A stretch of DNA of 64,000 bases. Origin: Cryphonectria parasitica EP155 (Eukaryota; Ascomycota; Sordariomycetes; Diaporthales; Cryphonectriaceae). The position numbers and the translations under genes are program-made. Positions 11,403 through 23,327 of the stretch are shown here, in pieces. The stretch is taken from contig NW_024468918.1 of assembly GCF_011745365.1 (NCBI RefSeq), forward strand, positions 958,488-1,022,487. Reading direction: 5' to 3'. Numbering within the stretch: the stretch's first letter is position 1; every line of letters begins with the position of its first letter. Under the pieces are notes generated by a model. It saw nothing but the letters and a program-made list of their open reading frames with translations. It was not told the origin of the DNA and searched no databases.

Positions 11403-12770
11403 TCATTGAGGTGCAGGAAAGACCGGGTCCAACCTAGCTTCGAGGGCTCGGTCCACAGTGTCCTTCACTGCAGTGGCAAAAGCAGTTCCGTGAATTACTA
11501 TACCGAGTTCTTGGCTTGTGAACCAACTTGCTCGATCCATATTTCCTGAGCCCAACACGGTATGCTCGCTGTCGAAAATGCTCAACTTCAAGTGGGAAAG
11601 CATGGGCTCCTCCTCTTCGCCCTCTACAGACCTGTTAGCGGGCCTGTAGTATGATATTTTGAGTGATCCACGACGAGTAGTCTGAGCCTCAAGGTCGTTC
11701 ATGTCGTCTGGTCCTGCTTGAATTGGTACGCCTTGCCTTTGACGACGTTCACCATCATACATGGCAGTGTACTTCCTCGTTAAACTTTTAATGCATCGCT
11801 CTGCTGTCGTCCAAGCGGTCAACACCTGCTCCCAGACCATCATTCTCCGACTTGTAACGATATTGACGTCCACACCGCGGGCCAATGCTCGGAGGACTGC
11901 CGAGAGAACTGGAGGAGAGGTTAGGTTTGGTGTATATAAAATGATGCTCCTGGTTGCATCATCAAAAAGTCGTAACAAAGCTGTGTTGAGAGGCGTTTCT
12001 GGCGCTTTAGGCGTCTGCCAGGGGAATAAGCAGAACGAAGGGTTGCGAGTGTGCCAGGAAGGAAGCCACTCGACAGCAGCAGGGGGCACGTAGATATCTG
12101 AGAGGTCGACTGATGTATCCGCGGGGGATTTGACGATGATGGGGGAGGTGGACTGCTCCCAAGGTCCCTCTGTCCGTGCTTCCAATACCTGTGGCCTGAA
12201 AAGTGCCAGGTCCAAATCGCTCTCCCAGACCCCTTTGTAGAACCTCAGCAGACCATCGATTGGATCATCTTGTGACGCCCTCCTCGAAAGCTCCAAGCAA
12301 CCTTCCAGCCACGGCTCCCAGCTGATGTTGCAGCTGGGCAGGAATGCACGTCGACGGTCCACGATTAAGAACTTGGGGTGCATCACGCTGAATGGCAGGA
12401 AAAAGAGGCTTTTCACCTGCACGTCGATCTTGCCGGCGGCGAAGACCTCCGGTGACGGCAGCCCCAGTTTGCTTGTCCATGTCGATGGAGGATATACATA
12501 GCCATCGCTGGAGGACGTGTGCAAGAGTTTTTGCAAGAGGGATCGAGATGAGAAACAGATGCGCAGTCGCAAAGGTTGGGTAACGTTACTTTGCTGTTGT
12601 GCTTCGCGTCGCCTTGCGAGCTGCACCAGCGCGTCGCAAAGAGCTGTCAGCGTCTTGGACTGGGCCCAATAGCATGTTACCAAGATGATCTCTTGCTCAG
12701 CGGCTAGAATGGCTGGTAAGAGTCTCTGTGTGTAGATAGAGGCTCCAGTTCCAATGGTAAAAGACTCCAT
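11403..12770 (-). CDS. Phospholipase D-like protein with two HKD motifs
   Basis: Single exon, 455 aa, start at 12770. Two HxKxxxxD motifs are present: HPKFLIVD from His131, followed by the SCNIS-type Asn/Ser site, and HLKLSIFD from His393, followed by GSGNMDRAS. Two such half-sites form one active centre in PLD superfamily enzymes, which cleave or transfer phosphodiester bonds. The protein lacks the PX, PH and C2 regions of the large eukaryotic PLDs, so it belongs to the smaller PLD-like group; phospholipid, cardiolipin or nucleic acid could be the substrate. No signal peptide is obvious. It is convergent with the cellobiohydrolase gene, whose 3' UTR (AATAAA at 11363-11368) probably reaches close to this stop codon. 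Confidence 0.85.
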   Translation of the reverse strand: MESFTIGTGASIYTQRLLPAILAAEQEIILVTCYWAQSKTLTALCDALVQLARRREAQQQSNVTQPLRLRICFSSRSLLQKLLHTSSSDGYVYPPSTWTSKLGLPSPEVFAAGKIDVQVKSLFFLPFSVMHPKFLIVDRRRAFLPSCNISWEPWLEGCLELSRRASQDDPIDGLLRFYKGVWESDLDLALFRPQVLEARTEGPWEQSTSPIIVKSPADTSVDLSDIYVPPAAVEWLPSWHTRNPSFCLFPWQTPKAPETPLNTALLRLFDDATRSIILYTPNLTSPPVLSAVLRALARGVDVNIVTSRRMMVWEQVLTAWTTAERCIKSLTRKYTAMYDGERRQRQGVPIQAGPDDMNDLEAQTTRRGSLKISYYRPANRSVEGEEEEPMLSHLKLSIFDSEHTVLGSGNMDRASWFTSQELGIVIHGTAFATAVKDTVDRALEARLDPVFPAPQ

Positions 12771-13420
12771 GATTCGCTGTGCATGGAATACATGATCAGC
12801 GAAGCTGCTAATTCAATACCCTGTACATAAACAGGTACCTGCAGCCAGCACGTGGGCTGGCAGCTCTATACGGCAGTGGCCACTGCACTTGTTTCACTCA
12901 TAATGTACTTGCCTAGAATCAAACCCCATCCTAATATGTTTCGCCACGCTATCTGAGGAACACCATAATACAGGTTTCGAGAAATATACATTCCAAACAC
13001 AGTAAGAACCATAGTATGAATTTTCAATCCTGCTACTTGGAAGCCCAGAGGATCGTACAAAGTGCACAAGTACCGGCAGGCAACTTTGCGGGTCGACACT
13101 GCCGCTGCTGAGCCGGCAAGCGCTCTACTGCTGTCATACCGCATTTGTCCCTCTTTGGGATGTCGCAACCCAGAATCGACCTAAACATTGGCCGAAATTC
13201 ATGAAGCGGCAGTACGGCAACCAAGCGACAAACGCGAACGTGCAAGGAAGGGGATAGAGTCGGGGCTGGGCCGCTCAATAATTCCGGATGCTCTGAGAAA
13301 TCGCTAAAAGGGGGGGAACATCTCAACTTTGACCAGTTTCCTGTCTGCACCTCTGCGTTTGTTCAATTTCACTGGAATGACCTTGGCGTCGCCTTGATTC
13401 TCACAAAACCTCAGCTCACA
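12771..13420. other. Divergent intergenic region (PLD-like / cyclin H)
   Basis: About 650 nt shared by two divergent start codons. No ORF with recognisable content was seen. A G-rich run (GGGGGGG, about 13311-13317) lies near the cyclin gene. Confidence 0.5.
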
Positions 13421-14948
13421 ATGGCTATGACCACTGCTACCGAGGACGAGCGGTATCGCCAGTCAACCCAGTTTCGACTGTGGTCATACTCGCCTGCCCA
13501 GCTCGCCGACCTACGCGCCAAGACGAACAGCCTCGCCAGACAAAACATCTCTGAACGCCTCTCCTCGATGGCCTCCTCCTCCGTCCCCATCTCAGCCACC
13601 GCCTCTGCCAACGCGTCCGGGTCCAATACGCCAATCCCTACTGCCAACGCCACCTCAGGCACTTCTACCGCGCCCGCTGATGTTCCCATCGACCTCCTCG
13701 CATCATCTTCTGTATCAGACAGACCTTCAGCCGCATCACTACCCGAGTTCCTTTCCCCTGCCGAGGAGCAGCACCTCCTGCGCTTCTACACCGTCGAGAC
13801 ATTGCGTGCAGCAGAGTTTTGCCAGCTACCTACCGAGATACGGGCCACCGCCGCCATCTTCCTACGCCGCTTCTTTGTGACTCACAGCGTCATGACCTAT
13901 CCTCCCGCCAAGATGCTCAAGACCTGTGTCTTTTTTGGTGCAAAGGCCGAAAATGTCTACCCACGCGTCAGCACCATTGCCAACAAGTTTCCCAACACCA
14001 CCGGCGAGGAGATTCTGGCTGGTGAATTCTTGTTATGTCAAGGCATTCGCTTCGCCTTTGATGTCAGGCACCCTTTTATTGCCCTCGAGGGCACTATCAT
14101 GCAGTTGCGGACCTTTGGCGATGTCGATGTAGGCATACACACTCTCTTTCTCTCCTCTTTTGTCTCTTTGCACCGCATTTCTCCTTCTGTCATTATGTGT
14201 TTGTGTGTTTGTGCGTTCACGTGCCGGAACTCATTACTGATTGTACGCAATATCATAGGACGCCAGAATCAAGAAGGCTCACAGCCGAGCACGCGAGATC
14301 CTCAAGTTTAGCCCTATCGTTACGGATGCATATTTTCATTACACACCCAGCCAGATCATGCTTGCTGCCCTGTCCATCGCCGACCACGGCCTCTTCGAGC
14401 GAGTGATGGAGGCCACCTTCACCCAGCGGCTACCGACCGAGAGTGGAACGAGCACACCGAGCTCGGGAGCCAATGCCAAAGGAGCAGGACCGCATAACAG
14501 CGCCCTTGTCTTGGGTCAGATGGTCAAGGAGAAGACGCTCGCAACAGTCCAGGCGTGCAAGGAGATGCTGCTGCAGGAGCCACCGGAGCGCATGACAGAG
14601 TATTGGGGAACGGTGAGGCCTGCCCATCCCGCACATAGACAAGCTGGCAACCCATGTGGAGTCGGGCAGGCGCTGACAACTGACTGTATGCAGGCCGAAG
14701 CAAGCAACTTGGTGAAACCCATCAATAAGAAGCTCAGGCGATGTCGGGACCCGGACCGGTTTGACCTGATCGGGCTGCACAAAAAGAGACTGGAGTTTCG
14801 TGAAAAGGAGACGGCCAGTGCTAAAGGCGCGGCGGAAGATGACGGGGCCGTGTTCGGCGGGAGCATTGAGGCGCTCAAAGGTAGTGCTGATCGGGAGTCT
14901 AAGCGGCGCAGGGTGGCCGGGGACGATCCGTTTGGGCCCCCTCTGTGA
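13421..14948 (+). CDS. ccl1: Cyclin H-type cyclin (TFIIH/CAK subunit, Ccl1 homologue)
   Basis: Exons: 13421-14128, 14259-14612, 14694-14948; 438 aa. The N-terminus RYRQSTQFRLWSYSPAQL is the hallmark of cyclin H/Ccl1. The first cyclin box includes ATAAIFLRRFFVTHSVMTYPP and KTCVFFGAKAENV; the second covers FAFDVRHPFIALEG and, in exon 2, AREILKFSPIVTDAYF. It should pair with the Kin28/CDK7 kinase in TFIIH, phosphorylating the RNA polymerase II C-terminal domain. A Ser/Thr/Ala-rich insertion (about residues 55-110) before the cyclin box and a basic tail (ESKRRR) are lineage extras. I used ATG 13421, not an in-frame TTG upstream. The second intron (14613-14693) has no stop and could be read through, but its GTGAGG donor, branch CTGAC and CAG end support splicing. 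Confidence 0.93.
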
Positions 14949-17900
14949 GGCCCCTTGTGGTGACTGATGTTTGGCATGTTAATCGACCCGATGAGCGGTG
15001 TCCGCAACTGACCAAAGGCTCGAACCCAAGGTCTACTATGACATGAGCCTAGGCTGAAGGCCTATCCGACGGAACGACAGGCCAGACGTCTCTCCTGTGA
15101 AAATTTCATGGATGCAGGTGGGTTGCGCCGCTGACTTGGGCAAATAGAAAGAGGCATCTGGTTTCAGGCTCTTGATATCCTGGCCTGATCGAGTTCTTGT
15201 GCCCTGGCCATGACCAACACTGAACAAGTCACGCAGCCTTCTTTGCAACCAAGGTATCTGGGGTGGACGGTATCCTCGTCATAAAACTTTCCCGAAGCAG
15301 AAGGACATAGCAGTCCTTTTACTGAACAGGCCAGCAAGGGAGAAACATTGATGACGCCGACCCCACTGGCCCACGATCTATCTACCTGGATGGTGAAGAG
15401 ATTCACTGCAAGTCCTCCTACAGTACAGAGGCACTCTCCCTCCTCCTCTCTCTTGTTCTCTCATGTTCTGAGAAGGGAGGCTCGAAGTTCTGCGAGGTGA
15501 GATGCTCGACTGGTGCCATGTTTGGTCAGGATGACGAGAGTGAGGTGGAACAAAGATGAGGCGATGGATACTCATCAGCCAAATCACATCAGATAGACGT
15601 CAGCCCAAGTACCGTACATAGTACAGTACATATTATGTAGCACGAAGCTGACCACACCGTGTCCTCGCTGCTGGACCTTGGCCCCCACATTCTAAACCTA
15701 ACACATAGTATGTAATAGTATCTTGTCCACAGAAAATGAATGTGAGTGATTGCGATGTGCTATCGTATCCTGTGCTTTGCCCGTACGACATAAAGTCATA
15801 CATACCATGCTAGCTAGTCAGTCTGGCTGGTATTGTAGTGTAGCTGATTGATTGGCACTTCTATTTTCAGGGTGAAACGTGGATCTCTTGTTTTTTTGGA
15901 GCGGCTCCTGAATTGTTAACGGGACCCTGGGGCCGGCGGTTAGGTACAAGGCCCACCCACCCACACTTTTTAGTTGGCAGTAGTGCTGTACACGCACTGA
16001 CGGACGGTGCGCTGAGGGGTCCAGAACTTGGGGTCCTCTGACTCTTTGGCTCTGGGCGCTGGACGCTGAACTATGTACATTGTAGGGCCAAACCAAAACA
16101 CTATGGTCGTGGCAGTAGAAGGTCTAGGCCACCCTAAGGGGGGTGGGTACTATGATAGATGGGGCCACTGTTTCGTGACAGGGAGCACCTCACGAGCTCG
16201 TGTGGGCCTCGTGGTCCTCCTCTGCCCCCCCCCTTGCTACTCTCCGGAAAGTGAAGCGGAAAGCGCTGGCCTGTTCATGGCATTCCACTGGCGTGGCGAT
16301 GCTATTGTTGTACCACAGTACACGCGTGTGTGCGTTATTCTTTTTTTGGAGGCGGGTGGGCGGCACTGGGGTGGCCGAGTAATTAAGAAGTGAACGAGGC
16401 TTGGATTTGGTATGGTATGTACACGTACTTGAGTACGCACTGCTTCCGTAGCGAGATACGTACCAGGCCGTAGTGGGAAAGGGGAAAAGGTACTATGGTA
16501 TGATGTAGTTTTCTGCATGGCACCTACGCATTTACAGTACGAGATGGATACGGGCCATACCAGGGGCTATCTCGATGCGCATGTGTGTGACCGCATGAAT
16601 TTGGCCACGATTGATCCACCGGGAGAAGAAAAAGCAAAAAGAAGGGATGAATATCTCTAGGGAGTGACAGGGTGAGACGAAGACATGCCGTGTGACGTCA
16701 AATGGTAGGACATCAGATGGTAGATCAGTCAACGAGAGGAGGGATCTTATATATACTATGTGCATGCAATTATTGGAGAAATCTGTGATGGCAAGAAAAT
16801 ACTGTTAAGAGTTGATCAGTTGATGTGTCGGATGGTATCATATGTAAGTATGTGCATGACAGCCGAGATGAATGCATATGACCCCGATCTCGGTACTATC
16901 ATCGTACATGCATTCCCCACCCCCTCGGGTTCTCTCTGTCCGTAGGGCCACTGAGGACAAAAGATATGCATATCTCTTGCACAGCACTGGCACTGTACAC
17001 ATGATTGTTTTGCTATGCTGCTGCCACTGCCACTACTGCATGTACTATCATGATACCATAGTAGCCTAGACTTGATTGAAGCAAGTGATCAAGCCGGTAT
17101 GATCATCACTCTAACAAATTTATTATCTGGACTATCCAACAGTTCAAGTTGCAGGTGGCCAAACCTCTTGGTATGATATTCAGGGGACCCGAGTGGCTGA
17201 GCCTGCACCCCCCGCCGCTCTCTCCCCCAGATCAAAAATCAAAGTGACGATGCAGGGCCCACGCAACCTGTCGACAAGGGGAAGACGGGGGGTGGGGTGG
17301 GCCAATCTCCTTGGTAGAGGGCGAGAGGGCAAGACTTACTATGGTACAGTGCAGTTGTACCGTGATACGTACAGTCGCTACCGTACAGTGGTATGATCCA
17401 GGGTACACGGTACATGCCATGACATGCCACACTGCAGTAATAGCCCTGCTTGGCATGAGCGCCTTCCGGGGGAGGCTTACCTGGAATGAACGTTTCCACC
17501 GCACCTTCCCACCCGAACAACCACCACTTCCACTACTATCCCAACGAGGACAAGGTCACACATAACATACAAGGTCGCGGCTGCCGGTCTGTCCAACCTT
17601 TTGACCCGACCCTTCGTTTCGACCTCCTCGTTCCAGTCTTTGCCTGTCTTGTCTGTCCGTCTTGTTGCCACTCTTCTCTTCCTGTTGGGGGTTATTGATT
17701 TGACCAGATAGACCAACTGATTCATTGATTGGTTCTGTCGCCCTTGTCTGTCCCCTCTCTTGGCCTTCCTTTCTCTTCTTGGCTCCAATTCTCTTCGTTG
17801 GTATATACAACAACTACATACTTTTACATACACTCACTCACTCACCGGCTTGAGACGTTTTCTTCTTTTCTGCTCCCTCCTCCTCTCTTGGTGCAGTAAC

Positions 17901-18104
17901 TGTACTAAACACATACGTACTCCTCCCTCGACGGGCCTGTACATATATACATACCACACATTACAACACACACACATTCCAAAGAGCTCTTCTAAACTGG
18001 AAGCTCTCGATTCGGCACGACTCGATCCGACCAGATATACAGTACTCTTCTCCCTTTCCCCACGAGGCGGTATCAGGATATCCACACACACACACACGCC
18101 CAAC
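14949..18104. other. 3.1-kb intergenic region, GTAC-rich, with 5' leader of BAR gene
   Basis: No supported gene. The sequence between ~15600 and 17430 holds many short GTAC-centred palindromes (for example near 15610-15632, 16419-16435, 17341-17413). The last ~480 nt are pyrimidine-rich with CA repeats (17961-17975, 18083-18097), as expected of a leader for the BAR-domain gene. ORFs on both strands look random. Confidence 0.5.
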
Positions 18105-19615
18105 ATGAATTTCACCAAGAAGTTTGACCGCGCCTTCCAGTGGGCTGGCGAGAAGATGGGCAATGAGGCCCGGACAGGAACCACAGACGAGTTCAAGATG
18201 CTCGAGATGGAGATGGCCTTGCGATTTGATGGTCTGTCTATCATTCCCATCACTTAATTGATCAGGGATCGACGAATTTGACTGACAGGCTTGCTCTCTT
18301 GTGATTCTTCAGGCATGGTCAAGCTCCAGACCACCATGAACGCCTACGTAAAGTGGCTCGCCCACCGCGATAGTCTTCTCGGCGAAAAGGGTGTGCCAAC
18401 TGCTGTTCTCAGCCGTACCATGATCACACACGGCGAAGATTTCGACCCAGACTCCCAGTTCGGAAACTGTCTCATAGAGATGGGCCGTGCCAATGACCAG
18501 GTTGCCCACTTCCAGGAGCAGTACGCCAACGATGCCACCAGATACTGGCTTGACTCCCTCGAGAGATCCGTTGCCATGATGAAGGAGTACCAGGTACGCC
18601 TTTTCCCTCCTTTCCAGAACAGTGCTCCCTCCCTGCACCGCCCCAGACTTGACCTGCAGCAGACCTCTAGCTAACCTCGTTTCCGGGAGAACAGGCTGCC
18701 CGCAAGAAGCTCGAGTCTCGCCGCCTCGCCCTCGACGCCTCCACAACCAAGATGCAAAAGGCCAGGCGCGACGACTTCCGCCTCGAGGAAGAACTCCGCT
18801 CCGCAAAGGCGAAGTACGAGGAGACCAACGAGGATGTCCTGCGCCGCATGCAGGACATCAAGGACGCTGAGGCCGACAGTATCCGTGACCTGACCCGCTT
18901 CCTCGACGTCGAGCTCGACTACCATGACCGTTGCGCCGAAGCCCTCCGCCAGACCCGCGCCACTTGGACTGCCGCCGCCCCCTCGCCCACCGATCCATAC
19001 GCACGAAGCGGCAGCGAGAGGGACTACGGGAGCATGCGCAGGCCCTCGGCCAGGAGCAGATCCAACACCGCCCAGTCCTTTGGCAGGGTAAACAGTCGCA
19101 CCGACTATGGCGAGTACGACGAACCTGACGCCGTCCCTGCCCACCCTGCGCGGGCCCCCATCCGCTCCCAATCGCGCATCAGTGTCAACAGCGCCGCATC
19201 TGGTCAGGAGCCCGTGCCCCTACCGCGTCCTGGCATCTCCAGGGCCAGCACCTACCAGAGCGAGAGGTCTCTCGGCGCCTCCCTGTCGCGGACCTCCACA
19301 GCGAGCACTCCGCTCAGTATTGCGCCCCCGCCACAGCCCAGCATCTCGTCCCTGCGCGGCCAGCTCCGGCCGACTGCGCGTACCTCGGCCATGGATGTCT
19401 TTGCTGCTACTGACGATGAGGACACTACAAGCAGCGGCACGCCGCCCGGCAGCACCAGCCCCGCTACGAGCTATGGTAGCTCCAGCCGTACGAACCTGAA
19501 CAACTTCAACAACGCAAATGTCACCCCTGTCGGCGTGAAGAAGGCACCGCCGCCTCCGCCCAGCAGGGCCAAGAAACCCGCCCCACCTGTGCCCATCAGA
19601 CGCCAAGCAGAGTGA
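18105..19615 (+). CDS. BAR-domain membrane-shaping protein with proline-rich tail
   Basis: Exons: 18105-18231, 18313-18593, 18695-19615; 442 aa. The N-terminus MNFTKKFDRAFQWAGEKMG is an amphipathic N-BAR-like helix. A long helical region to about residue 250 (WLDSLERSVAMMKEYQAARKKLESRRLALD, DLTRFLDVELDYHDRCAEAL) fits a BAR dimer that binds curved membrane, as in endophilin/Rvs-type proteins in endocytosis. The remaining ~190 residues are Ser/Arg/Pro-rich and predicted disordered, ending in APPPPPPSRAKKPAPPVP, a likely ligand for SH3 proteins. No SH3 domain of its own is present, unlike Rvs167. Exon phases close exactly. It is convergent with the MetE-like gene, 0.5 kb away. The precise cargo or pathway is inference. 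Confidence 0.9.
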
Positions 19616-20135
19616 GACAGATGAAGAAGACCAGCGCGTTGAAGCAGCGGTGTGGAACTCTGTCGAGGATTGTGATATTTTCTGGCAACATCTGGTTCTG
19701 GCGCTCGGAGGGTGGCCATTTAGAGGGCGGGTGGCTGGCGTTATTGTGTTTCTGTATTCTGGCGCCTTGAGCCCACTGGATCTGGATAACAGTGGCTATG
19801 TGTTGACTTGTGCCAGAGTCGCGTCGGTGTTGTTTGCACAAAAAGGCACAGGCCCACGTAGGCAGATACTAAGGATAAAAAAAATTGGATACACTTGACC
19901 CTGACTGACCCTGGTTGCACTTGTAGTAAGCCTGATTATCATGGTTGCTGTATCGTTTTGGTTTGTTGTATGCAAAAGCTGGCGCCTTATGCCAGGGTAC
20001 TACATCAGAACAGACCATGGAGATGATAAGACAGGTTCAAAGTCATAATGATTGAGCCACGTCCAGATAGCTATGCTTGGGCAACCTGCATCTCATGGGT
20101 ACTTGACATGACGTTGGAGGTACTGACAGCCTTAT
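19616..20135. other. Convergent intergenic region (BAR / MetE-like)
   Basis: About 0.5 kb of 3' flanking sequence for both genes. Nothing else was recognised. Confidence 0.5.
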
Positions 20136-21587
20136 CTACACAGACGTGTCCTCACCCCAAATCTCCTTGGCGATTTCAACCTGGAGTCTGACCTTGGCCC
20201 ACTGCTGCTCCTCGGAGAGATCATTGCCCTCCATGGTGCTGCTGAAGCCGCACTGGTGGGACAGGCACAGCTGATCAAGGCCCTTGGGACAGTACGTAGC
20301 GGCCTCCTTGACGCGGCGGATGATCTCGGCCTTGTCGTCCAGCGCGGGCGTCTTGCTGCTCATGACGCCCAGGACCACGACCTTGTGCTCGGGCAGGTGG
20401 CGCAGCGGGCTGAAGTCGCCGGAGCGGGCGTCGTCGTACTCGAGGAAGTAGACGTCGACGTCGAGCTTCTTGAAGAGGGTCTCGGCGACGGGCTCGTAGC
20501 CGCCCTGGGCGAACCACTGGGAGCGGTAGTTGCCGCGGCACAGGTGGATGCCGATGGTCAGGTCCTTGGGCCGCTTGGAGATGGCGGCGTTGATGAGCTT
20601 GGCGTATTGCTCGGCCAGTTGGCCTGGGTCCTCGCCGTGGCGGGTGGCAGCCTCCTTGCGCTGTTTGGAACGCGTTAGCTGGTTTGAAGGAGACTGACAG
20701 GATATTGAAAGATAGCAGGAAGGAAGAAGAGATTATAGTGGGAAACACTCGTGTAAATAGAAACTCGAACTTCCATGGCTGCTTGTGAAAGATAAGCTGC
20801 CCGTAAGATGAGTCTCCATAGTGATAGTGAGGTGTTTTCTTCCTTCAGTGCCACTTCTCTAGACAGTTGATGCCTCTCTCTCTCTCTGTGGTAATTCATC
20901 TCTTCGGCAGGATGTGATGGATGATAGAGAAGAATGAGAGATTAGTGCATAAGAAAAACTCACCATGCCCTCATCACAGAGATAGGCCAGGTTGGTATCA
21001 TCCAGCTGGACAAAGCGGCACCCAGCAGCGTACAGATCCGCAATCTCCTCCTGGTACACGCGCACGAGGTCGTCAAAGAAGGGCTCGAGGGTGGGATAGG
21101 CCGTCTTGTCGATGGCCTCGCGCCCACCTCGGAAGTGGACCATGGTCGGCGACGGGATGCAGACCTTGGCGGTGGCCTTGCCCTTGAGGCCGAGCTTTTC
21201 TATCTGGGCGTCCAGGAACTTGAAGTCGTCGACCTGGATGGGCTTGGGGTGGCCCAGCTTGCCCGTGACGACGAGACGCGGGGGCGACTTCATGCCGACC
21301 TTGGTGATGTTGGTCGAGGAGACGTAGCCCTGCTGCTCGACGCCGTCGAGGTGCACGCAGAAGTCCACGTGGAAATACGCCCGCCGGAACTCGCCGTCCG
21401 TCACGGACCGGATCCCGTTCTCGACCTCGTTCTGGACGACCTGCGCGACGTGCTCGTCTTCCACCTCCCGCAGCGCGGCTGGGCTCAGCTTGCCATCTGC
21501 GGCGTCGTTGCGGGCCGAGAGGACGGCTTTGGGCCGGAGGAACGACCCCACCTGGTCGGCACGGTACACTCCTGGCGGCAGAGGCAT
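20136..21587 (-). CDS. MetE-like (cobalamin-independent methionine synthase family, YxjG type) protein
   Basis: Exons (complement): 21587-20964, 20660-20136; 382 aa. It corresponds to the C-terminal catalytic barrel of MetE only, as in the short YxjG/YxjH group, not the ~760-aa methionine synthase. Zinc ligands can be placed: His247 and Cys249 in GIHLCRGN, Glu282 in YFLEYDD and Cys345 in LSHQCGFSS. The start has the substrate-barrel motif RADQVGSFLRP, and FVQLDDTNLAYL is conserved. It likely transfers a methyl group to a thiol; the donor is unknown because the folate-binding N-terminal half is absent. The intron (20963-20661, 303 nt) is the longest in the window and holds a CT repeat (20874-20887), but its ends GTGAGT and AACAG are standard. 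Confidence 0.92.
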
Positions 21588-23327
21588 GGTGTGGTAGGTA
21601 AGACAAAAAAGGGTATGTGTGTGTGTGGCTGTGTTGTGCTTACCGCCACAAATAAAGTAAGTATGAAGTTCTACTGAGGGATGGATGCTTGAGTTGTCGT
21701 CGAGGCGTTCAATAAATACTTACTTACCTCAACCGGAGGGCCAAGTGAATCAGTGATTGAGGGGACAAGACGGCAACAGTGATGCTTCTTCCCTGGGTTG
21801 TTTGTGAGTGTGAGTGATCAAGAGTGGCCGAGGTTCACGTGTGAATACTAAATTTTGATCTATTTCAGGTCATTGGAATGTATTAGTCGAATCGATGACT
21901 ACCGCAAGCAGTACGCAGAGCGGCAGATACAGTCGACCCGGAACAACCTCCTACCGTCATGAACATTTTTTCTCGCGGGGTGGGTCTGCAGTGGTAGGGA
22001 TTAGGGGGGGGGGGGGGTCATGAACATATCATGCATGTACTATGCTATTTGTATGAATGATGTAGGAAAAATAAACAATTTAATGACTTTTTGTTGATTC
22101 GGATTTTGTTGATAAACTTTCCTGCAGCCTTATTGTCTTTAGTAATTCCCTCTTTACACCCAAGCCTGTCTAGACTTGCGACAAGTTTCACCACCAAAAT
22201 GATGTTGGTAACACTGCGAGCGTACAGTTTCATGATTGAGCCACTCAGTGCGGGGCGTGGCTGAACAGAAGTGTGGCCGCTAAGGAATATCATGGTGCCG
22301 CTGCTCCACCTGCTATAAGAATGGTGCAATCCAGTTCCGTTGCTGAGGTTATTTGGCTGTTCATTTATGTACCCTATGTGTTAGGTTTGTTGACTTCCCA
22401 TGCCTTTATGAGCCTACATACTTCATATGTGTGTTCTTTGGCTTGATATTTTGTGCGCGATAATTGTGTTTTGGAGTTCTTGATACTTTCGTTCTCATCT
22501 CACACTATAGAATCACTAGGAACTCTACTCGGAGGAGGATACATGCCGGTGGGAGGACTACCAAGCTTACGATAGTCAAATTTGTTGATGAGGTGCGCTC
22601 CCTTCCTCGACGGAATGAATTAGCTTCAGAAATATGAAACAGAGTTGGATTTCATTGCAATGGCGTTCCGTTTCACAAGGCTTGTGTAAGTAAGTAGATA
22701 CTTACCAGGTAATTGATTAATCAATCATCCACTAACCACTTAGCCACCACCCGCTTTCCCATAATTCAGAATACATCGCCATGTAAAGGCATTGCGATCA
22801 TCATGTAGTGTATATTCCATGAATCTTGAAAACCGAACAACATTATGAGAGGCGCATCCAAAGGTCCAACCGCTCAGTTCCCACAAAGGATCTCACCTGA
22901 GTTTGATGATCGTCGTGTAAAAACAACTTCATCGGCGTAACAATTATCGATGACTGTAATAATTGTCTGGGAGATCTGGAGGAGTAGACTGGTTAGCAAC
23001 TGACCTGGTGCCGACATCAATCTCCTCGTTTTCGAGACATCATGATACGGATATCTACTTGACGATTGACCTCGGAAATTATACTAATCCCGTCGTGACG
23101 TAATAACATATGTTGACACTGCAGCTCCCCGCACGGTTTGCTTCACGGCCGGCTGCAGCGGAAGGATTTACATCTTTTCAACCCCTCTTGCACACTTGCA
23201 CTTTAGACAGAACACTTCATAAACGTCGGGTTGGTCTTATTTCGGGCCGCACCACAACTTCGCCAGTGACGGTCTGCTGTACCATCCAATAAGTATATCA
23301 AATCCTCAGCCAGGAACTAGACTCGCC
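21588..23327. other. Divergent 1.7-kb intergenic region (MetE-like / GST)
   Basis: No supported gene. It has GT-repeat sequence just upstream of the MetE-like gene (about 21613-21629), a 14-nt G run at 22004-22017 and an AT-rich stretch near 22040-22140. The minus-strand ORF 22045-22329 has no recognisable content. Confidence 0.5.

Noticed and set aside
14613..14693. Cyclin H intron 2 read as coding (frame is open)
   Set aside because: The segment has donor, branch and acceptor signals and encodes a Pro/His/Gly-rich insert not expected in cyclin H.
14990..15060. GGTTCGAG-like T-loop on the minus strand, possible tRNA
   Set aside because: No matching T-stem, anticodon arm or acceptor stem around it.
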